Positions 44,354-55,967 of a stretch of DNA of 64,000 bases are shown in pieces. The stretch is taken from positions 1 through 64,000 of the forward strand of contig NZ_JAPVOT010000017.1 of NCBI RefSeq assembly GCF_027257845.1, given 5' to 3'. The notes beneath the pieces are model-generated. The model did not search any database. It was not told the origin of the DNA and saw only the letters and a list, made by a program, of their open reading frames with translations. This DNA is from Alteromonas sp. BMJM2. Lineage in GTDB: Bacteria; Pseudomonadota; Gammaproteobacteria; Enterobacterales; Alteromonadaceae. How positions within the stretch are numbered: the first letter of the stretch is position 1; each line of letters begins with the position of its first letter. A program made the position numbers and the translations under genes.

Positions 44354-46279
44354 ATGAACTCTACAACGGATTTGGTTATGAACTACAAAGAAGAATATAC
44401 TGCCTCTACAACCTCTCCCGAACAATTTTGGCTAGAGAAAGCGCATCAAATTGAATGGTTTAAAAAGCCTCAGGCAGCATTATCAGACTCTGAAAATGGA
44501 TATCACAGCTGGTTCAAAGGTGGACAATTAAACACCTGTTACCTTGCGTTAGATCACCATGTCAATGAAGGGAGGGGAGACAAAACCGCTCTTATCTACG
44601 ATTCTCCGGTTACCAATACCACACGAACCTATAGCTACAGTGAATTGCTACAGGAGGTGGCTACGTTTGCAGGCGCACTTCATCAACTTGGTGTATCAAA
44701 AGGTGATAGAGTCATTATTTATATGCCCATGATCCCGCAGGCCGTCATTGCTATGTTAGCGTGCGCGCGATTGGGGGCTGTTCACTCTGTGGTCTTCGGT
44801 GGCTTTGCAGCAAATGAATTAGCGGTACGTATAGATGACGCTACTCCTTCATTTATCGTTACTGCATCTTGCGGGATTGAGGGGGCCAAGTTGCTCCCTT
44901 ATAAGCCATTGGTAGACAGTGCCATTGAGCTTGCCTCGCATAAGCCTAACGGCTGCGTGGTTTTTCAACGGCCTCAACTGCATGCCGATCTCAATGCCTC
45001 TTTTGACTATGATTGGCATTGTCTAATGGAAACTAGCTCACCCGTTGGTGCAGTTAATGTAGATGCTACTGACCCTCTCTACATTCTTTATACATCTGGT
45101 ACAACAGGCAAACCCAAAGGTGTAGTGCGAGATAACGGTGGTCATGCTGTAGCATTGCATTATTCTATGGGGGCGCTGTATGGAATAGATGAGAATGACA
45201 TATTCTGGGCGGCTTCGGATGTGGGGTGGGTAGTAGGGCATTCTTACATTGTTTATGGCCCGTTAATTAAAGGCGCAACGTCGGTAATGTATGAGGGTAA
45301 GCCAGTGGGCACACCTGATGCTGGTGCATTTTGGAGTATGATAGAGCGACACAAAATCAATATTTTGTTTGGTGCGCCTACTGCTTTTAGAGCCATTCGT
45401 AAAGAAGATCCAGAAGGCGAGTTCATCAAGCAACATGATCTTTCCAGTTTGCGCACTATTTTTATGGCCGGTGAGCGCCTAGACCCTCCTACTTACTATT
45501 GGACTTTAGAAAAAACGAATAAGCCGGTGGTGGACCACTGGTGGCAAACTGAAACCGGGTGGCCTATTTGCTCAAATCCGATGGGAATAGAGCCAATGAA
45601 CACCAAGCCAGGCTCCTCAAGTGTTCCCACACCTGGGTTTAACGTGAAAGTGTTGAACGGTGTTGATAGTGAGTCAGCACCCGGACAAAAAGGCTCTATT
45701 GCTATCCGACTGCCGCTGCCCCCAGGCTGTTTGTGTACCATATGGCAGGACCACTCTAGGCTAGTTAATGGCTATCTAAGAGAGTTTGAGGGCTACTACA
45801 GTACGGGAGATAACGGGTATATCGATGAGGACGGGTACGTTTTTATTATGGGGCGCACCGACGATGTAATCAATGTAGCAGGCCATAGACTCTCAACGGG
45901 AGAAATGGAAGAAGTTCTTGCTGCACATCCAGCAATTGCTGAATGTAGCGTGATAGGGGTGAACGATGCATTAAAAGGCCAACTTCCAGTGGGGCTAGTT
46001 TTGTTAAAGGACGGCGCCACTATCAATGAGTCGGATTTAGAAAAAGAGTTGGTTGCCTCGGTAAGGAGCAGCATTGGCCCTGTGGCCTGTTTTAAGCGAG
46101 CTATCGTTGTGAAGCGTTTGCCGAAGACTAGGTCGGGTAAGATCCTTCGTAAACTATTACGACAAATTGCCTCAGACGAGCCGGTGTCAGTTCCTTCAAC
46201 CATTGATGACCCAAGCAGCGTAGCTGAAATTGCGACGCTGATGCGAGAAAAAGGGCTGGTAGAGAATGTGAGTGTATAG
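44354..46279 (+). CDS. prpE: Propionyl-CoA/acetyl-CoA synthetase-like enzyme
   Basis: A 641-residue ANL-family enzyme joining a short fatty acid to CoA through an acyl-AMP. The P-loop YTSGTTGKPKGVV, HWWQTETGWP, the YYSTGDNGYIDEDGY core and the C-terminal PKTRSGKILRK with the catalytic (and acetylation-controlled) Lys are present. ALHYSMGALYGI and LPLPPGCLCTIW are closer to PrpE/ACSS3 than to Acs, so propionate is the likely preferred acid, with acetate possible. A second ATG lies 12 codons downstream. No methylcitrate genes are nearby. Likely under the CrbSR-type control encoded in this window, by analogy only. Confidence 0.85.
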   Translation: MNSTTDLVMNYKEEYTASTTSPEQFWLEKAHQIEWFKKPQAALSDSENGYHSWFKGGQLNTCYLALDHHVNEGRGDKTALIYDSPVTNTTRTYSYSELLQEVATFAGALHQLGVSKGDRVIIYMPMIPQAVIAMLACARLGAVHSVVFGGFAANELAVRIDDATPSFIVTASCGIEGAKLLPYKPLVDSAIELASHKPNGCVVFQRPQLHADLNASFDYDWHCLMETSSPVGAVNVDATDPLYILYTSGTTGKPKGVVRDNGGHAVALHYSMGALYGIDENDIFWAASDVGWVVGHSYIVYGPLIKGATSVMYEGKPVGTPDAGAFWSMIERHKINILFGAPTAFRAIRKEDPEGEFIKQHDLSSLRTIFMAGERLDPPTYYWTLEKTNKPVVDHWWQTETGWPICSNPMGIEPMNTKPGSSSVPTPGFNVKVLNGVDSESAPGQKGSIAIRLPLPPGCLCTIWQDHSRLVNGYLREFEGYYSTGDNGYIDEDGYVFIMGRTDDVINVAGHRLSTGEMEEVLAAHPAIAECSVIGVNDALKGQLPVGLVLLKDGATINESDLEKELVASVRSSIGPVACFKRAIVVKRLPKTRSGKILRKLLRQIASDEPVSVPSTIDDPSSVAEIATLMREKGLVENVSV

Positions 46280-46380
46280 TTGAGTCGTTTTTAAGTAAAA
46301 AACACCGTAGCGCTTACTTTTAACTTTCTCGTCAAAAGAAGCGCTTTTTAAAAATACGCTAACTTATCGTAATACTAGCG

Positions 46381-47091
46381 CTAGTAATAATATTGTGTTG
46401 CGCTCGAAGAGGGGGGGAATACTTCAACTATGATATATACAGACGCCGCGGCAATCAGCGCAATTATGATAGCTCTACCTATGTGCGAGTGCCGTATTCC
46501 CTGAGTTTCGCCGTAATATTGCTCATCGTCTACTGGTAAGGGTTTTTTACCGCTTATCATTGGCGGCAAAAGTTGTTGTCTCTTATAAATACCGTAAAAT
46601 ATGCTTGCCCCAATATGCAGTATAATCACGTATAGAAGCGTATCGAATGCTACATGGTGCAATGTATTCATTATTGTTAGTACATTGTCTGTAGCCATTC
46701 TTCTGAGTGGGCCGTCGAGAAAGATATCGTCGGTCATAAAGAGTCCTGAGACCGCCTGTACAAGCACTAATACAATCATAACCACTACAAACCAGCCGCC
46801 CAATGGATTGTGTCCAACCGATGGTAAGCTGTCTCGGTCAAACAGTGTTTTTGCGTACTCAAACACATCCCTAGGCCCTTTCACAAATTGACTAAACTTA
46901 GCGTACTTCGGTCCTACCATCCCCCAGAGTAATCTGAAAATAATAAGCCCCAACGTGAAATAACCTATATAGAAATGCCACTGGACAGCATCGTCAAGCA
47001 AGTCGGCGGTAATGTATTGAGCTAATATGCTCAGCACCAAAAGCCAGTGGAAGAGTCGAGTAGGTAAGTCCCAGATAAGCCTTTTTTTCAT
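46381..47091 (-). CDS. Cytochrome b561-family membrane protein
   Basis: A 236-residue di-haem cytochrome b of the Ni/Fe-hydrogenase b-type/b561 group: WDLPTRLFHWLLV with the first haem His, QWHFYIGYFTLGL, a third membrane helix GWFVVVMIVLVLVQAVSG, then NTLHHVAFDTLLYVIILH with more haem ligands, and an extra C-terminal helix. Five membrane segments in all. It would carry electrons between quinol and a periplasmic cytochrome c such as that encoded at 38342. Monocistronic. Confidence 0.85.
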   Translation of the reverse strand: MKKRLIWDLPTRLFHWLLVLSILAQYITADLLDDAVQWHFYIGYFTLGLIIFRLLWGMVGPKYAKFSQFVKGPRDVFEYAKTLFDRDSLPSVGHNPLGGWFVVVMIVLVLVQAVSGLFMTDDIFLDGPLRRMATDNVLTIMNTLHHVAFDTLLYVIILHIGASIFYGIYKRQQLLPPMISGKKPLPVDDEQYYGETQGIRHSHIGRAIIIALIAAASVYIIVEVFPPSSSATQYYY

Positions 47092-47369
47092 AAGAGGTAT
47101 TCTTTATTAGTGTGAGTCGATATGAGTGATTGGTGAGTACTATTTTTTCTATCGTATAGACTCTGTGAGCAAAATTCGAGGTTGAAATGATAAAAGTCAT
47201 CAGCAAGCGCATAATGTTTGATTTGCTGATGGAGTTGGCACAGACATTTTCAACGTATTCTAATTATCTTAAACCGTGATATAACTTTAATTAATCTAAC
47301 AATCACATTGCATTAGTGAATGCATTTGGCAAAATGTAACCAAGTTTTTTTTAGTTTAAAAGATTAAGT

Positions 47370-48173
47370 ATGAAAGTTGGTTTATTTGGCGCTAATGGGC
47401 GCATGGGTAGAGTGCTAATTGAGGCGCTAGACTTAAGTGAAGATACAGACCTAAGCGTTGCGACGGTGAGAGACGATTCTCCTTGGGTAGGTATGAACGT
47501 GGGCGAACTCGCCGGTATTGGTAAAAAGCCAGTGAATTGCTCCGGGTTTTCATCGTTATCAAGGGGGGATGCCGACGTAATGATTGACTTTACACTTCCT
47601 TCCATTATCGAAACTAATCTAGCCTGGTGCGTTAAAAATCAAACACCCGTGGTCATTGGCACTACCGGGCTCAATAAAGCGCAGTTGGCAGCTCTTGACG
47701 ACGCAGCAAAGCATATTCCTATCGTATTCGCTGCCAACTACAGTGTAGGCGTTAACTTAATGCTGTCGCTAGTAAAGCAAGCGGCTAGCGTATTAGGCGA
47801 AACCGCCGACATTGAAATAACCGAGGCCCATCACAGGTTTAAACAAGATGCGCCTTCAGGCACGGCCATGGCAATTGGCGAAGCCATTGCTGAGGAGTTG
47901 GGAAGGGACCTAAGTACCTGTGCAGTCTACGGACGCGAAGGAAAAGAGCCTGAACGAGACCAAGGCACAATTGGTTTTGCTACTGTTAGGGCTGGCGATA
48001 TTGTAGGTGAGCACACTGCGCTTTTCGCTGATATTGGCGAGCGTTTAGAAATTACCCATAAAGCATCGAGTCGACTTACGTTTGCTAAAGGTGCTGTTCA
48101 TGCTGCAAAGTGGTTGTGTGGTCAAAAACCTGGACTATACTCCATGACTGATGTTTTAAATTTAAAGCTTTAA
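47370..48173 (+). CDS. dapB: 4-hydroxy-tetrahydrodipicolinate reductase
   Basis: A 267-residue DapB of lysine/diaminopimelate synthesis, reducing the DapA product with NAD(P)H. The nucleotide loop is GLFGANGRMGRVL (residues 3-15), GTTGLNKAQ and AANYSVGVNLM follow, and the catalytic block EAHHRFKQDAPSGTA is complete. Length is normal. Upstream of carAB, the arrangement found in other gammaproteobacteria, with a promoter and leader in between. Confidence 0.96.
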   Translation: MKVGLFGANGRMGRVLIEALDLSEDTDLSVATVRDDSPWVGMNVGELAGIGKKPVNCSGFSSLSRGDADVMIDFTLPSIIETNLAWCVKNQTPVVIGTTGLNKAQLAALDDAAKHIPIVFAANYSVGVNLMLSLVKQAASVLGETADIEITEAHHRFKQDAPSGTAMAIGEAIAEELGRDLSTCAVYGREGKEPERDQGTIGFATVRAGDIVGEHTALFADIGERLEITHKASSRLTFAKGAVHAAKWLCGQKPGLYSMTDVLNLKL

Positions 48174-48244
48174 TCTGAAGCTTTTAATAGCTATGCGGGC
48201 GTTGCTTATTCTCTGCCTACGATAAAAAAGCAACATAATGAGTG

Positions 48245-48275
48245 CCGCGTTAACCCAGTTTGGGCTTGAACGCGG
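48245..48275. other. Hairpin after dapB
   Basis: CCGCGTT pairs with AACGCGG, and inside it CCCA pairs with TGGG. No T-run follows, so it is a structural hairpin rather than a typical terminator, within the 449-bp dapB-carA gap. Confidence 0.5.
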
Positions 48276-48419
48276 ACTACTTGAACAGCAACGGCTAGGG
48301 CATGAGTTGAGCGTTGAATGAGCGGTGCGAGCGTTATTTAAACACTAAGCCGTACTTTCAGTGGTTCTGCGCAAAAAAACGATGTTAAGGGCTATTTTAA
48401 TAAATTATTACAAATAAAT

Positions 48420-48447
48420 TAGACATTTTCGGTGAGTAATGTATACT
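48420..48447 (+). promoter_or_regulatory. Sigma-70 promoter of carAB
   Basis: TAGACA (48420-48425) and TATACT (48442-48447), 16 bp apart, about 175 bp before the carA start codon. The -10 lies within a hairpin-forming inverted repeat (CGGTGAGTA with TACTCGCCG). Confidence 0.6.
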
Positions 48448-48528
48448 CGCCGGAATTTGCCAGAATTTCGAATTCTTAGCGAGTAAATCGGCTGTATAGC
48501 CCGTATTTATTAGCTGCAAAGATCGTGA

Positions 48529-48593
48529 AACGGGAAGTATTGTTTTCATTACCTCCCGTTTTTTGTGGGGTTTGTGCAAAAAACTGCACAAAC
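48529..48593 (+). promoter_or_regulatory. Probable attenuator in the carA leader
   Basis: AACGGGA (48529-48535) pairs with TCCCGTT (48554-48560), extended by GTA/TAC, and six T end at 48564: an intrinsic terminator between promoter and gene. Directly after it GTTTGTGCA (48570-48578) pairs with TGCACAAAC (48585-48593), 19 bp before the ribosome site. Transcription into carAB must pass the terminator, so attenuation by pyrimidine or arginine supply is likely. No clear leader peptide. Confidence 0.55.
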
Positions 48594-48622
48594 ACATAGT
48601 TATCCTTAATCTGGAGGTTGAC

Positions 48623-49753
48623 TTGGCTCATTCTGCCCTTTTGGTGTTAGAGGACGGTTCTGTTTTTAAAGGTACTGCTATTGGTGCCTCTGGCTGCTCC
48701 GTCGGGGAAGTTGTTTTCAACACTTCCATGACAGGCTATCAAGAAATTCTTACCGACCCATCCTACGCTGAACAAATCATTACCCTTACCTATCCACACA
48801 TTGGCAACACCGGCACTAATTCTGAAGACGTTGAAGCAGATAAAATCTGGTCAAAAGGTCTAATTATTCGCGATTTGCCGCTCGTTGCTAGTAACTATCG
48901 TCAACAACAAACTCTATCTGAATACCTCAAAGCGAAAGGCATTGTTGGTATAGCAGATATTGATACCCGTCGTTTAACTCGAATTCTTCGAGATAAAGGC
49001 GCGCAAAATGGTTGCATCATTTGTACTGATGAATTAGACGAGTCTAGTGCGTTAGAGCAAGCCAAAGCCTTCCCGGGTCTTAAAGGCATGGACTTGGCAA
49101 AGGTAGTGAGTATTACCGAACCAAAAACATGGACAGAAGGAAGCTGGGAGCTTGGTAAAGGCTACGTAACACCAAGTGAAAGCAAATATCATGTGGTAGC
49201 GTACGACTACGGTGTTAAACACAACATCCTTCGCATGCTTGCCGACCGTGGTTGCAAAATTACGTTAGTACCAGCGCAAACACCTGCTGATGAAGTGCTT
49301 GCCATGAAACCCGATGGCGTGTTTTTATCAAACGGGCCAGGCGATCCGGAGCCTTGTGATTACGCTATATCAGCAATCAAGACCATTGTTGATACGGGTA
49401 TTCCAGTGTTTGGCATTTGCTTAGGGCACCAGTTATTGGCGCTTGCCAGCGGTGCGACTACCGCCAAAATGAAATTTGGCCACCATGGTGCCAATCACCC
49501 GGTTAAAGATCTAAAGCGTAACGTGGTCATGATCACCAGCCAAAACCACGGTTTTGCTGTTGATGAATCTAGCTTGCCAGATAACCTAGAAGTCACCCAC
49601 GTTTCATTGTTCGATAAGTCGTTGCAGGGTATTCATCGCACCGACAAGCCAGCGTTTAGCTTTCAGGGGCATCCTGAAGCAAGCCCAGGCCCTCACGAAG
49701 CGGCGCCATTATTCGACCACTTCATTGAACTTATTGAACAACACAAGCAGTAG
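48623..49753 (+). CDS. carA: Carbamoyl-phosphate synthase small subunit
   Basis: A 376-residue glutaminase subunit supplying ammonia to CarB for arginine and pyrimidine synthesis. The C-terminal class-I amidotransferase domain has the nucleophile Cys in [17 protein letters not shown] and the catalytic His in [13 protein letters not shown]. The start is a [19 protein letters not shown] aligns with the E. coli opening [14 protein letters not shown], and TGGAGG sits 5 bases before the TTG. No usable ATG exists in frame near it. 12 bp from carB. Confidence 0.95.
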   Translation: MAHSALLVLEDGSVFKGTAIGASGCSVGEVVFNTSMTGYQEILTDPSYAEQIITLTYPHIGNTGTNSEDVEADKIWSKGLIIRDLPLVASNYRQQQTLSEYLKAKGIVGIADIDTRRLTRILRDKGAQNGCIICTDELDESSALEQAKAFPGLKGMDLAKVVSITEPKTWTEGSWELGKGYVTPSESKYHVVAYDYGVKHNILRMLADRGCKITLVPAQTPADEVLAMKPDGVFLSNGPGDPEPCDYAISAIKTIVDTGIPVFGICLGHQLLALASGATTAKMKFGHHGANHPVKDLKRNVVMITSQNHGFAVDESSLPDNLEVTHVSLFDKSLQGIHRTDKPAFSFQGHPEASPGPHEAAPLFDHFIELIEQHKQ

Positions 49754-49765
49754 GAATTAGCCAAC

Positions 49766-52700
49766 ATGCCAAAACGTACCGACATAAAAAGTATTCTTAT
49801 TATAGGTGCTGGCCCTATTGTTATCGGCCAGGCCTGTGAGTTTGATTATTCAGGCGCTCAAGCGTGTAAAGCGCTGCGTGAAGAAGGTTACCGCGTCATT
49901 CTGGTTAACTCTAATCCAGCAACAATAATGACCGACCCTGAAATGGCAGATGCCACTTACATCGAGCCAATTCATTGGGAAGTAGTACGCAAAATAATTG
50001 AAAAAGAGCGTCCAGATGCCATCCTTCCTACGATGGGTGGACAAACGGCACTTAACTGCGCACTCGAGTTAGACAAGCACGGTGTGCTTGAAGAGTTTGG
50101 CTGTGAGTTAATCGGTGCGACTGCTGACGCTATCGATAAAGCTGAAAACCGCGAACGATTCGACAAAGCAATGAAGAACATTGGGCTTGAGTGTCCACGT
50201 GCTGAAATTGCTCACACCATAGATGAAGCCCATGACGTGCTAAGCCGCATTGGCTTCCCGTGTATTATTCGTCCCTCGTTTACTATGGGCGGAACCGGTG
50301 GCGGTATCGCTTATAACATTGATGAGTTCAATGAAATTTGTACTCGCGGTCTTGACCTTTCACCTACAAGCGAACTGCTTATCGACGAGTCGTTACTCGG
50401 CTGGAAAGAGTACGAGATGGAAGTGGTTCGCGATAAAGCAGATAACTGCATTATTGTTTGTACCATTGAGAATTTCGACCCAATGGGTGTTCACACTGGC
50501 GACTCGATTACTGTTGCGCCAGCACAAACTTTGACCGACAAAGAATTCCAAATTATGCGAAATGCTGCCATGGCGGTACTTCGTGAAATTGGTGTTGAAA
50601 CCGGTGGTTCAAACGTTCAGTTTGGTGTTGATCCAAAAACCGGGCGCTTGGTAATCATCGAAATGAACCCACGCGTATCCCGCTCTTCTGCGTTGGCGTC
50701 GAAAGCAACAGGTTTTCCTATTGCTAAAGTAGCTGCCAAGCTTGCGGTAGGTTATACCCTTGATGAATTAGCGAATGACATCACGGGCGGTTTAACGCCG
50801 GCGTCTTTCGAGCCGTCTATCGATTATGTTGTGACCAAGATCCCACGCTTTAACTTTGAGAAGTTTGCCGGTGCAAATGACCGCCTTACCACGCAGATGA
50901 AGTCTGTTGGGGAAGTAATGGCTATAGGTCGTAACCAGCAAGAGTCATTGCAAAAAGCGTTACGCGGCTTGGAAGTGGGTGCCAACGGTCTTAATTCCAT
51001 GGTTGATTTAGACGATTCAGAATCACGCAACAAAGTGATATACGAATTACGTCAACCAGGCGCTGAGCGAATTTGGTATATCGGCGATGCATTCCGCATG
51101 GGCATGAGTGTCGATGAAGTATTCGACTTAACCAATATCGACCGCTGGTACTTGGTGCAGTTAGAAGACCTAATTAAACACGAAGCTGAGATTGCAGAAA
51201 TTGGATTACCAGGCATCGACGCAGACTTAATGCGCACACTCAAGCGCAAAGGTTTCTCTGACTCTCGTCTTGCAGAGCTGACCAAAGTAGCCGAAAGCGA
51301 CGTGCGTGAAACGCGCAGAGAGTTCGGCATAGCTCCAGTGTATAAGCGTGTTGATACCTGTGCTGCTGAATTTTCTACTAGCACTGCTTACATGTATTCA
51401 ACCTATGACGAAGAGTGTGAGGCCAACCCAACAGACCGTGACAAAATTATGGTTATTGGCGGCGGACCGAACCGCATTGGTCAAGGTATTGAGTTTGACT
51501 ACTGCTGTGTTCACGCTGCTTTATCAATGCGTGAAGATGGTTACGAAACCATTATGGTTAACTGTAACCCAGAAACGGTTTCTACCGATTATGACACTTC
51601 TGACCGCTTGTATTTCGAGCCAGTCACCCTTGAAGATGTGCTTGAAATTGTGGCAAAAGAGAAGCCTAAAGGCGTAATCGTTCAGTATGGTGGCCAAACG
51701 CCACTGAAACTTGCACGAGCTCTTGAAGCTGCAGGCGTACCAATTATGGGTACCTCACCTGATGCGATTGACCGCGCGGAAGACCGCGAGCGTTTCCAGC
51801 AGATGGTTAACAAGCTGAATCTTAAGCAGCCTGCTAACTCTACGGTTACCAATGTAGAGCAAGCACTAGCGATGGCAGAAGAAATTGGCTTCCCGCTAGT
51901 CGTTAGACCGTCTTATGTACTTGGTGGTCGTGCAATGGAAATTGTGTACGACATCAAAGATCTTAAGCGCTACCTAAATGAAGCGGTTAAAGTATCGAAC
52001 GACGCCCCAGTACTGCTAGACCGATTCCTTGATGATGCTATTGAAGTGGATATCGATGCGATTTGCGACGGCAAAGAGGTGGTTATCGGCGGTATCATGG
52101 AACACATCGAACAGGCGGGTGTTCACTCTGGTGACTCTGCATGTTCATTGCCTCCGCACTCACTATCAGCAGAAATTCAAGACACCATGCGTGAACAGGT
52201 TCGTGCAATGGCTCTTGAGCTTGGCGTAATCGGCTTAATGAATACTCAGTTTGCGATTAAAGACGGTGAAGTTTACCTTATCGAAGTTAACCCACGTGCT
52301 GCACGTACGGTTCCTTTCGTATCTAAAGCAACGGGCGTTCCATTAGCAAAAGTAGCAGCGCGCGCTATGGCTGGCGTTAGCTTAGCTGAACAGGGTGTTA
52401 CAAAAGAAATTATTCCACCGTTTTACTCAGTGAAAGAAGTGGTATTGCCATTCGCTAAATTCCAAGGCGTAGACCCACTGTTAGGTCCAGAAATGCGCTC
52501 AACAGGCGAGGTTATGGGCGTTGGCGATACGTTTGAAGAGGCGTATGCGAAAGCGAACTTAGGTGCTGGTGCGCCACTGCCGAAAAGCGGTAAGGCACTT
52601 ATCTCTGTTCGTGATACAGACAAAAGCAAAATCATTGAGCTTGCAAGAGCGCTGGTTGACGCAGGATTTACTGTTGAAGCTACCCGCGGTACGGCGACAA

Positions 52701-52987
52701 CGCTGTACGATGCAGGCATTATGAGTTCAGTAGTGAATAAGTTGTCTGAAGGTCGCCCTAACATTGTTGATGCGATTAAAAACGGTGAGTATGCCTATTT
52801 AATCAATACAACAGAAGGTCGTCAGGCAATCACAGATTCAGTGTACATTCGCCGTGAAGCGTTAGTTAACAAGGTAACCTATACCACGACAATGAACGCT
52901 GCCTTTGCGACTATCAGAGCAAAATCTGCAGACGATAGAAACAAAGTAGCCTCTGTTCAAGAACTACACGCTCGAATTAATCACTAA
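49766..52987 (+). CDS. carB: Carbamoyl-phosphate synthase large subunit
   Basis: A 1073-residue CarB, with two homologous ATP-grasp halves (residues about 1-400 and 550-935), an oligomerisation domain between and a C-terminal allosteric MGS domain. Typical blocks: [52 protein letters not shown] and in the second half [50 protein letters not shown]. Length equals E. coli (1073). It makes carbamoyl phosphate from bicarbonate, ammonia and two ATP, with CarA. Confidence 0.98.
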   Translation: MPKRTDIKSILIIGAGPIVIGQACEFDYSGAQACKALREEGYRVILVNSNPATIMTDPEMADATYIEPIHWEVVRKIIEKERPDAILPTMGGQTALNCALELDKHGVLEEFGCELIGATADAIDKAENRERFDKAMKNIGLECPRAEIAHTIDEAHDVLSRIGFPCIIRPSFTMGGTGGGIAYNIDEFNEICTRGLDLSPTSELLIDESLLGWKEYEMEVVRDKADNCIIVCTIENFDPMGVHTGDSITVAPAQTLTDKEFQIMRNAAMAVLREIGVETGGSNVQFGVDPKTGRLVIIEMNPRVSRSSALASKATGFPIAKVAAKLAVGYTLDELANDITGGLTPASFEPSIDYVVTKIPRFNFEKFAGANDRLTTQMKSVGEVMAIGRNQQESLQKALRGLEVGANGLNSMVDLDDSESRNKVIYELRQPGAERIWYIGDAFRMGMSVDEVFDLTNIDRWYLVQLEDLIKHEAEIAEIGLPGIDADLMRTLKRKGFSDSRLAELTKVAESDVRETRREFGIAPVYKRVDTCAAEFSTSTAYMYSTYDEECEANPTDRDKIMVIGGGPNRIGQGIEFDYCCVHAALSMREDGYETIMVNCNPETVSTDYDTSDRLYFEPVTLEDVLEIVAKEKPKGVIVQYGGQTPLKLARALEAAGVPIMGTSPDAIDRAEDRERFQQMVNKLNLKQPANSTVTNVEQALAMAEEIGFPLVVRPSYVLGGRAMEIVYDIKDLKRYLNEAVKVSNDAPVLLDRFLDDAIEVDIDAICDGKEVVIGGIMEHIEQAGVHSGDSACSLPPHSLSAEIQDTMREQVRAMALELGVIGLMNTQFAIKDGEVYLIEVNPRAARTVPFVSKATGVPLAKVAARAMAGVSLAEQGVTKEIIPPFYSVKEVVLPFAKFQGVDPLLGPEMRSTGEVMGVGDTFEEAYAKANLGAGAPLPKSGKALISVRDTDKSKIIELARALVDAGFTVEATRGTATTLYDAGIMSSVVNKLSEGRPNIVDAIKNGEYAYLINTTEGRQAITDSVYIRREALVNKVTYTTTMNAAFATIRAKSADDRNKVASVQELHARINH

Positions 52988-52994
52988 TGACATG

Positions 52995-53068
52995 AGCTAG
53001 GATACGAGGTATCCTAGCTTTATTACATTTGTGTGAATATATAAAAGTGCGCCCTTAGGGCGCATTTT
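52995..53068 (+). terminator. Two hairpins between carB and greA
   Basis: GCTAGGATAC-GAG-GTATCCTAGC (52995-53017) is a perfect 10-bp stem followed by TTTATT, the likely carAB terminator. TGCGCCC-TTA-GGGCGCA (53048-53064) followed by TTTTC is a second one just before the greA promoter region. Confidence 0.78.
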
Positions 53069-53102
53069 CAGTTTAAATATTACGTTAGTCGAGACTGTAT
53101 TT

Positions 53103-53579
53103 ATGAGTCAGTACCCAATGACCGCGCATGGCGCCCAAATGCTGCGCGATGAGCTAAACGAACTTAAAACCAAGACACGTCCTCGTATTATCGCGGACAT
53201 CGCAGATGCGCGTGAACACGGCGATTTGAAAGAAAACGCTGAGTATCATGCTGCAAGAGAGCAACAAAGTTTCTGCGAAGGCCGTATTCAAGATATTGAA
53301 GGTAAGCTGTCGAACGCGCAAATTATCGACGTGACTAAAATGGAAAATACGGGCAAAGTTATCTTTGGTACTACAGTTACTATCCTTAATGTAGACAGCG
53401 AAGAAGAAACGACATATCGCATTGTTGGCGACGATGAAGCTGATATTAAAAATAACCTTATCTCAGTCAATTCCCCCATTGCTCGCGGACTAATTGGTAA
53501 AGAATTGGATGATACAGTAAACATTCAAACGCCTGCTGGTAGCGTTGAAGTTGAAATCATTGAAGTAGAATATATTTAA
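53103..53579 (+). CDS. greA: Transcription elongation factor GreA
   Basis: A 158-residue GreA. The N-terminal coiled-coil (about 1-75) holds the acidic tip [17 protein letters not shown], which reaches into RNA polymerase and stimulates cleavage of backtracked RNA; the C-terminal FKBP-like domain ends with [16 protein letters not shown]. Length equals E. coli. carAB and greA are neighbours in many gammaproteobacteria. Followed by its own terminator. Confidence 0.97.
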   Translation: MSQYPMTAHGAQMLRDELNELKTKTRPRIIADIADAREHGDLKENAEYHAAREQQSFCEGRIQDIEGKLSNAQIIDVTKMENTGKVIFGTTVTILNVDSEEETTYRIVGDDEADIKNNLISVNSPIARGLIGKELDDTVNIQTPAGSVEVEIIEVEYI

Positions 53580-53616
53580 CTTAATTCAGCTTACATTGAC
53601 TTAACTACATAAAAAT

Positions 53617-53639
53617 GCCGTGTCATTACACGGCGTTTT
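53617..53639 (+). terminator. Terminator of greA
   Basis: GCCGTGT-CATT-ACACGGC followed by GTTTTC, 37 bp after the stop. Confidence 0.85.
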
Positions 53640-53873
53640 CTTAAATTATCCACATTACATTCTGTCTTTATAGGCTTTAACTTCCCCGTATCGTCTCTTT
53701 CAATAAACTATATTTCATCTTTGAGGGCCAATTTTTTGGCTAGTTTTTGATCAGCCTCTATACTCTTTTAACAAGAGTTAACACGTCGCACTATTTATCC
53801 CATTGTCATGCAATAAAAACAGCAAAATAAAATCTTAAAATGTCGCACCATTATCTTTGAGGGAGTAGGTTCT

Positions 53874-55859
53874 TTGCCATTTTTACGCAAACTTTCAATA
53901 CTACAATTAACGCTTATAAGTGCTGGCTCCCTGTGTATATTGCTTATCTACTTGGCGTACAAAGACATCAATCGGTCTTATTCAACCTCTCAAAGTGCAG
54001 AGTACGATATGCGCGTTATTACCCTGATAGCTGCCGTAGAGCGCGTAGCTCATCACCACGCAGTTGAGCGAGGTTTAAGCGCTGGCTTTTTAGGGAACCC
54101 TTCGGAGGTATCCAGAAAAAAAGTAGAAGCGCAGCGGATAAAAGCAGATGAAGCAATTACAAAGCTTAACGAAGAGTTACAAGCTTCGTGGCAAGCAAAT
54201 GTAAAAATAAAACAGATATTCTCACCAATGCTAGCGCAGCTAAGCCAAAAGGCTGCAATCAGAGGGCAGGTAGATGATGTGAATGGACAGCGGGCTTTTG
54301 CCTATTACAGTGCGCTAAACGCTAAGGCGCTCAACGTTGCTAATAGTCTAATCATGCTCGTCCACAATGTTGATTCAAAAATGTATTTATCCCAAGCGCT
54401 GTTGTTTGCTCAGCTGAAAGAGAAGATGGGGCAGCGCAGAGGTAAGGTCAATGGCGCTATAGCAAGTCAAAGCATGACACCGTCACTGGCATCAGAGCTG
54501 AAAGGCTATGAGCGTGAAATAGAATATATCAGTAGCAAGTTGCTTCTTAGTTTACAAAACGACCTGCGTATTCCGTTTAAAAGCATAATGGAAAGTAACC
54601 AGGCCCAATCTCTTAGCCTCACTACACAAAAAGTAATAACTGCAAATAGCATCGATAGTACTTTGCCGTCGAATGAAGAATGGTTTTCATTGGCTACCGC
54701 ACAAATCCTTGAGGTAGCTGCGTTACTAAGCAGAAGCCTTGAACATGTTACTGGTTTTGCGGATGCCCAAAATGTAATCGCAAGTAGGTCGTTTTATCTC
54801 ACGCTTGCTATCATTGCTTTCGCTATCGTGTTTTTTGTCAGCATTTACAGAACGCTGTTATCTATATTAGGTAAGCAACTTACTCAGCTGGTTACTAGTC
54901 TCGATAACGTTGCACGTCATGGCGATTTAACTGTCGACCTTTCAATGCGTACCAACAACGAACTGGGTAAAATATCGCATTCAGTCAACGTAACCTTAAT
55001 GGCACTACGTGACCTCATTAGGGGGCTAGCGCCATCAATTCAAACAAGTAAGCGTTTATCCGGTGATTTAAATGCATCATGTGATGCTATGTTGTCTGAT
55101 GCAGGAAATACACAACAACTTACGGCCAATATAGCGTCAGCAATTGAAGAGGTGTCAGTAACAAGCCGTGATATTGCTCAGGCTTCTCTTGATACGCTTG
55201 AGGCGAGTAAAGAATTGGAGTTACTCGCCAATGAGGCCTTAGACGTGAACGACGATGTGCTTAGCGCTATGGACAAGCTCAACGAGGACATGAACAGAGT
55301 TCAAGCCAATGCTACCGCGATGGAGCAGCAGGTTACAGAGATTGCTTCTATCTTGGAAACTATTAATGGGCTGTCTGATCAAACAAATTTGTTGGCGCTC
55401 AATGCTGCCATCGAAGCTGCTAGAGCAGGAGATCAGGGCCGTGGCTTTGCTGTCGTGGCCGATGAAGTGAGGAATCTTGCTCAACGAAGTCGTTCATCAT
55501 CAGATAAAATTTCAAGTTTGCTAGGCAACTTACAGAATGCCAGTGTAGTGGTTGTCAACGACGTAAGTAAAAATAGTGAGTTAGTTTTAAACTCGGTAAA
55601 AATATCACAAGACGGCAAAGCTATTGCACAGAAAGTGAAACAGGCGTCTAGCAACGTTGAGGCGATGGCCCACACTATGTCTGCCGCGGCCGAGCAACAG
55701 TCGGTAACAACCAATGAAGTAGCTAAAGATGTTGTGTATGTTGAAGAGGCCGCCTCTCAGGAAGTGTCGATTGCAAAAGCGTTAGCGCAATTAGCCAACG
55801 ATATGAACGAGAACAACTTGTCGCTACAGCGTGCTATGTCGAAATTTACAGTTGACTAG
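53874..55859 (+). CDS. Methyl-accepting chemotaxis protein with NIT domain
   Basis: A 661-residue chemoreceptor. After an N-terminal membrane helix (about 7-26) the periplasmic part contains [18 protein letters not shown], the mark of NIT (nitrate/nitrite-type) sensor domains. A second membrane helix (about 305-325) leads to a HAMP domain and a long signalling coiled-coil whose tip reads [20 protein letters not shown], followed by [12 protein letters not shown]. It starts with TTG: GGGAG stands 8 bases before it, and no in-frame ATG precedes the first membrane helix. The ligand is unknown; che genes are not nearby. Confidence 0.9.
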   Translation: MPFLRKLSILQLTLISAGSLCILLIYLAYKDINRSYSTSQSAEYDMRVITLIAAVERVAHHHAVERGLSAGFLGNPSEVSRKKVEAQRIKADEAITKLNEELQASWQANVKIKQIFSPMLAQLSQKAAIRGQVDDVNGQRAFAYYSALNAKALNVANSLIMLVHNVDSKMYLSQALLFAQLKEKMGQRRGKVNGAIASQSMTPSLASELKGYEREIEYISSKLLLSLQNDLRIPFKSIMESNQAQSLSLTTQKVITANSIDSTLPSNEEWFSLATAQILEVAALLSRSLEHVTGFADAQNVIASRSFYLTLAIIAFAIVFFVSIYRTLLSILGKQLTQLVTSLDNVARHGDLTVDLSMRTNNELGKISHSVNVTLMALRDLIRGLAPSIQTSKRLSGDLNASCDAMLSDAGNTQQLTANIASAIEEVSVTSRDIAQASLDTLEASKELELLANEALDVNDDVLSAMDKLNEDMNRVQANATAMEQQVTEIASILETINGLSDQTNLLALNAAIEAARAGDQGRGFAVVADEVRNLAQRSRSSSDKISSLLGNLQNASVVVVNDVSKNSELVLNSVKISQDGKAIAQKVKQASSNVEAMAHTMSAAAEQQSVTTNEVAKDVVYVEEAASQEVSIAKALAQLANDMNENNLSLQRAMSKFTVD

Positions 55860-55967
55860 CTTAAGCAAGCGTTAGAAAACTCCGTTTTTTTCATATCATC
55901 GTGATTATTGTCCTTTGTGTGCTTATGGCGCTATTCTTAAAGTAAGATTTCACAGACACATATAACA

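Noticed and set aside
48460..48480. AGAATTTCGAATTCTT as an ArgR box before carA
   Set aside because: The two half-sites resemble ARG boxes but the spacer is five bases, not four, and a second tandem box is lacking.
48525..48599. GTG-started 24-codon frame as a carA leader peptide
   Set aside because: No ribosome site and no run of arginine codons or clear regulatory composition; it only follows the hairpin sequence.
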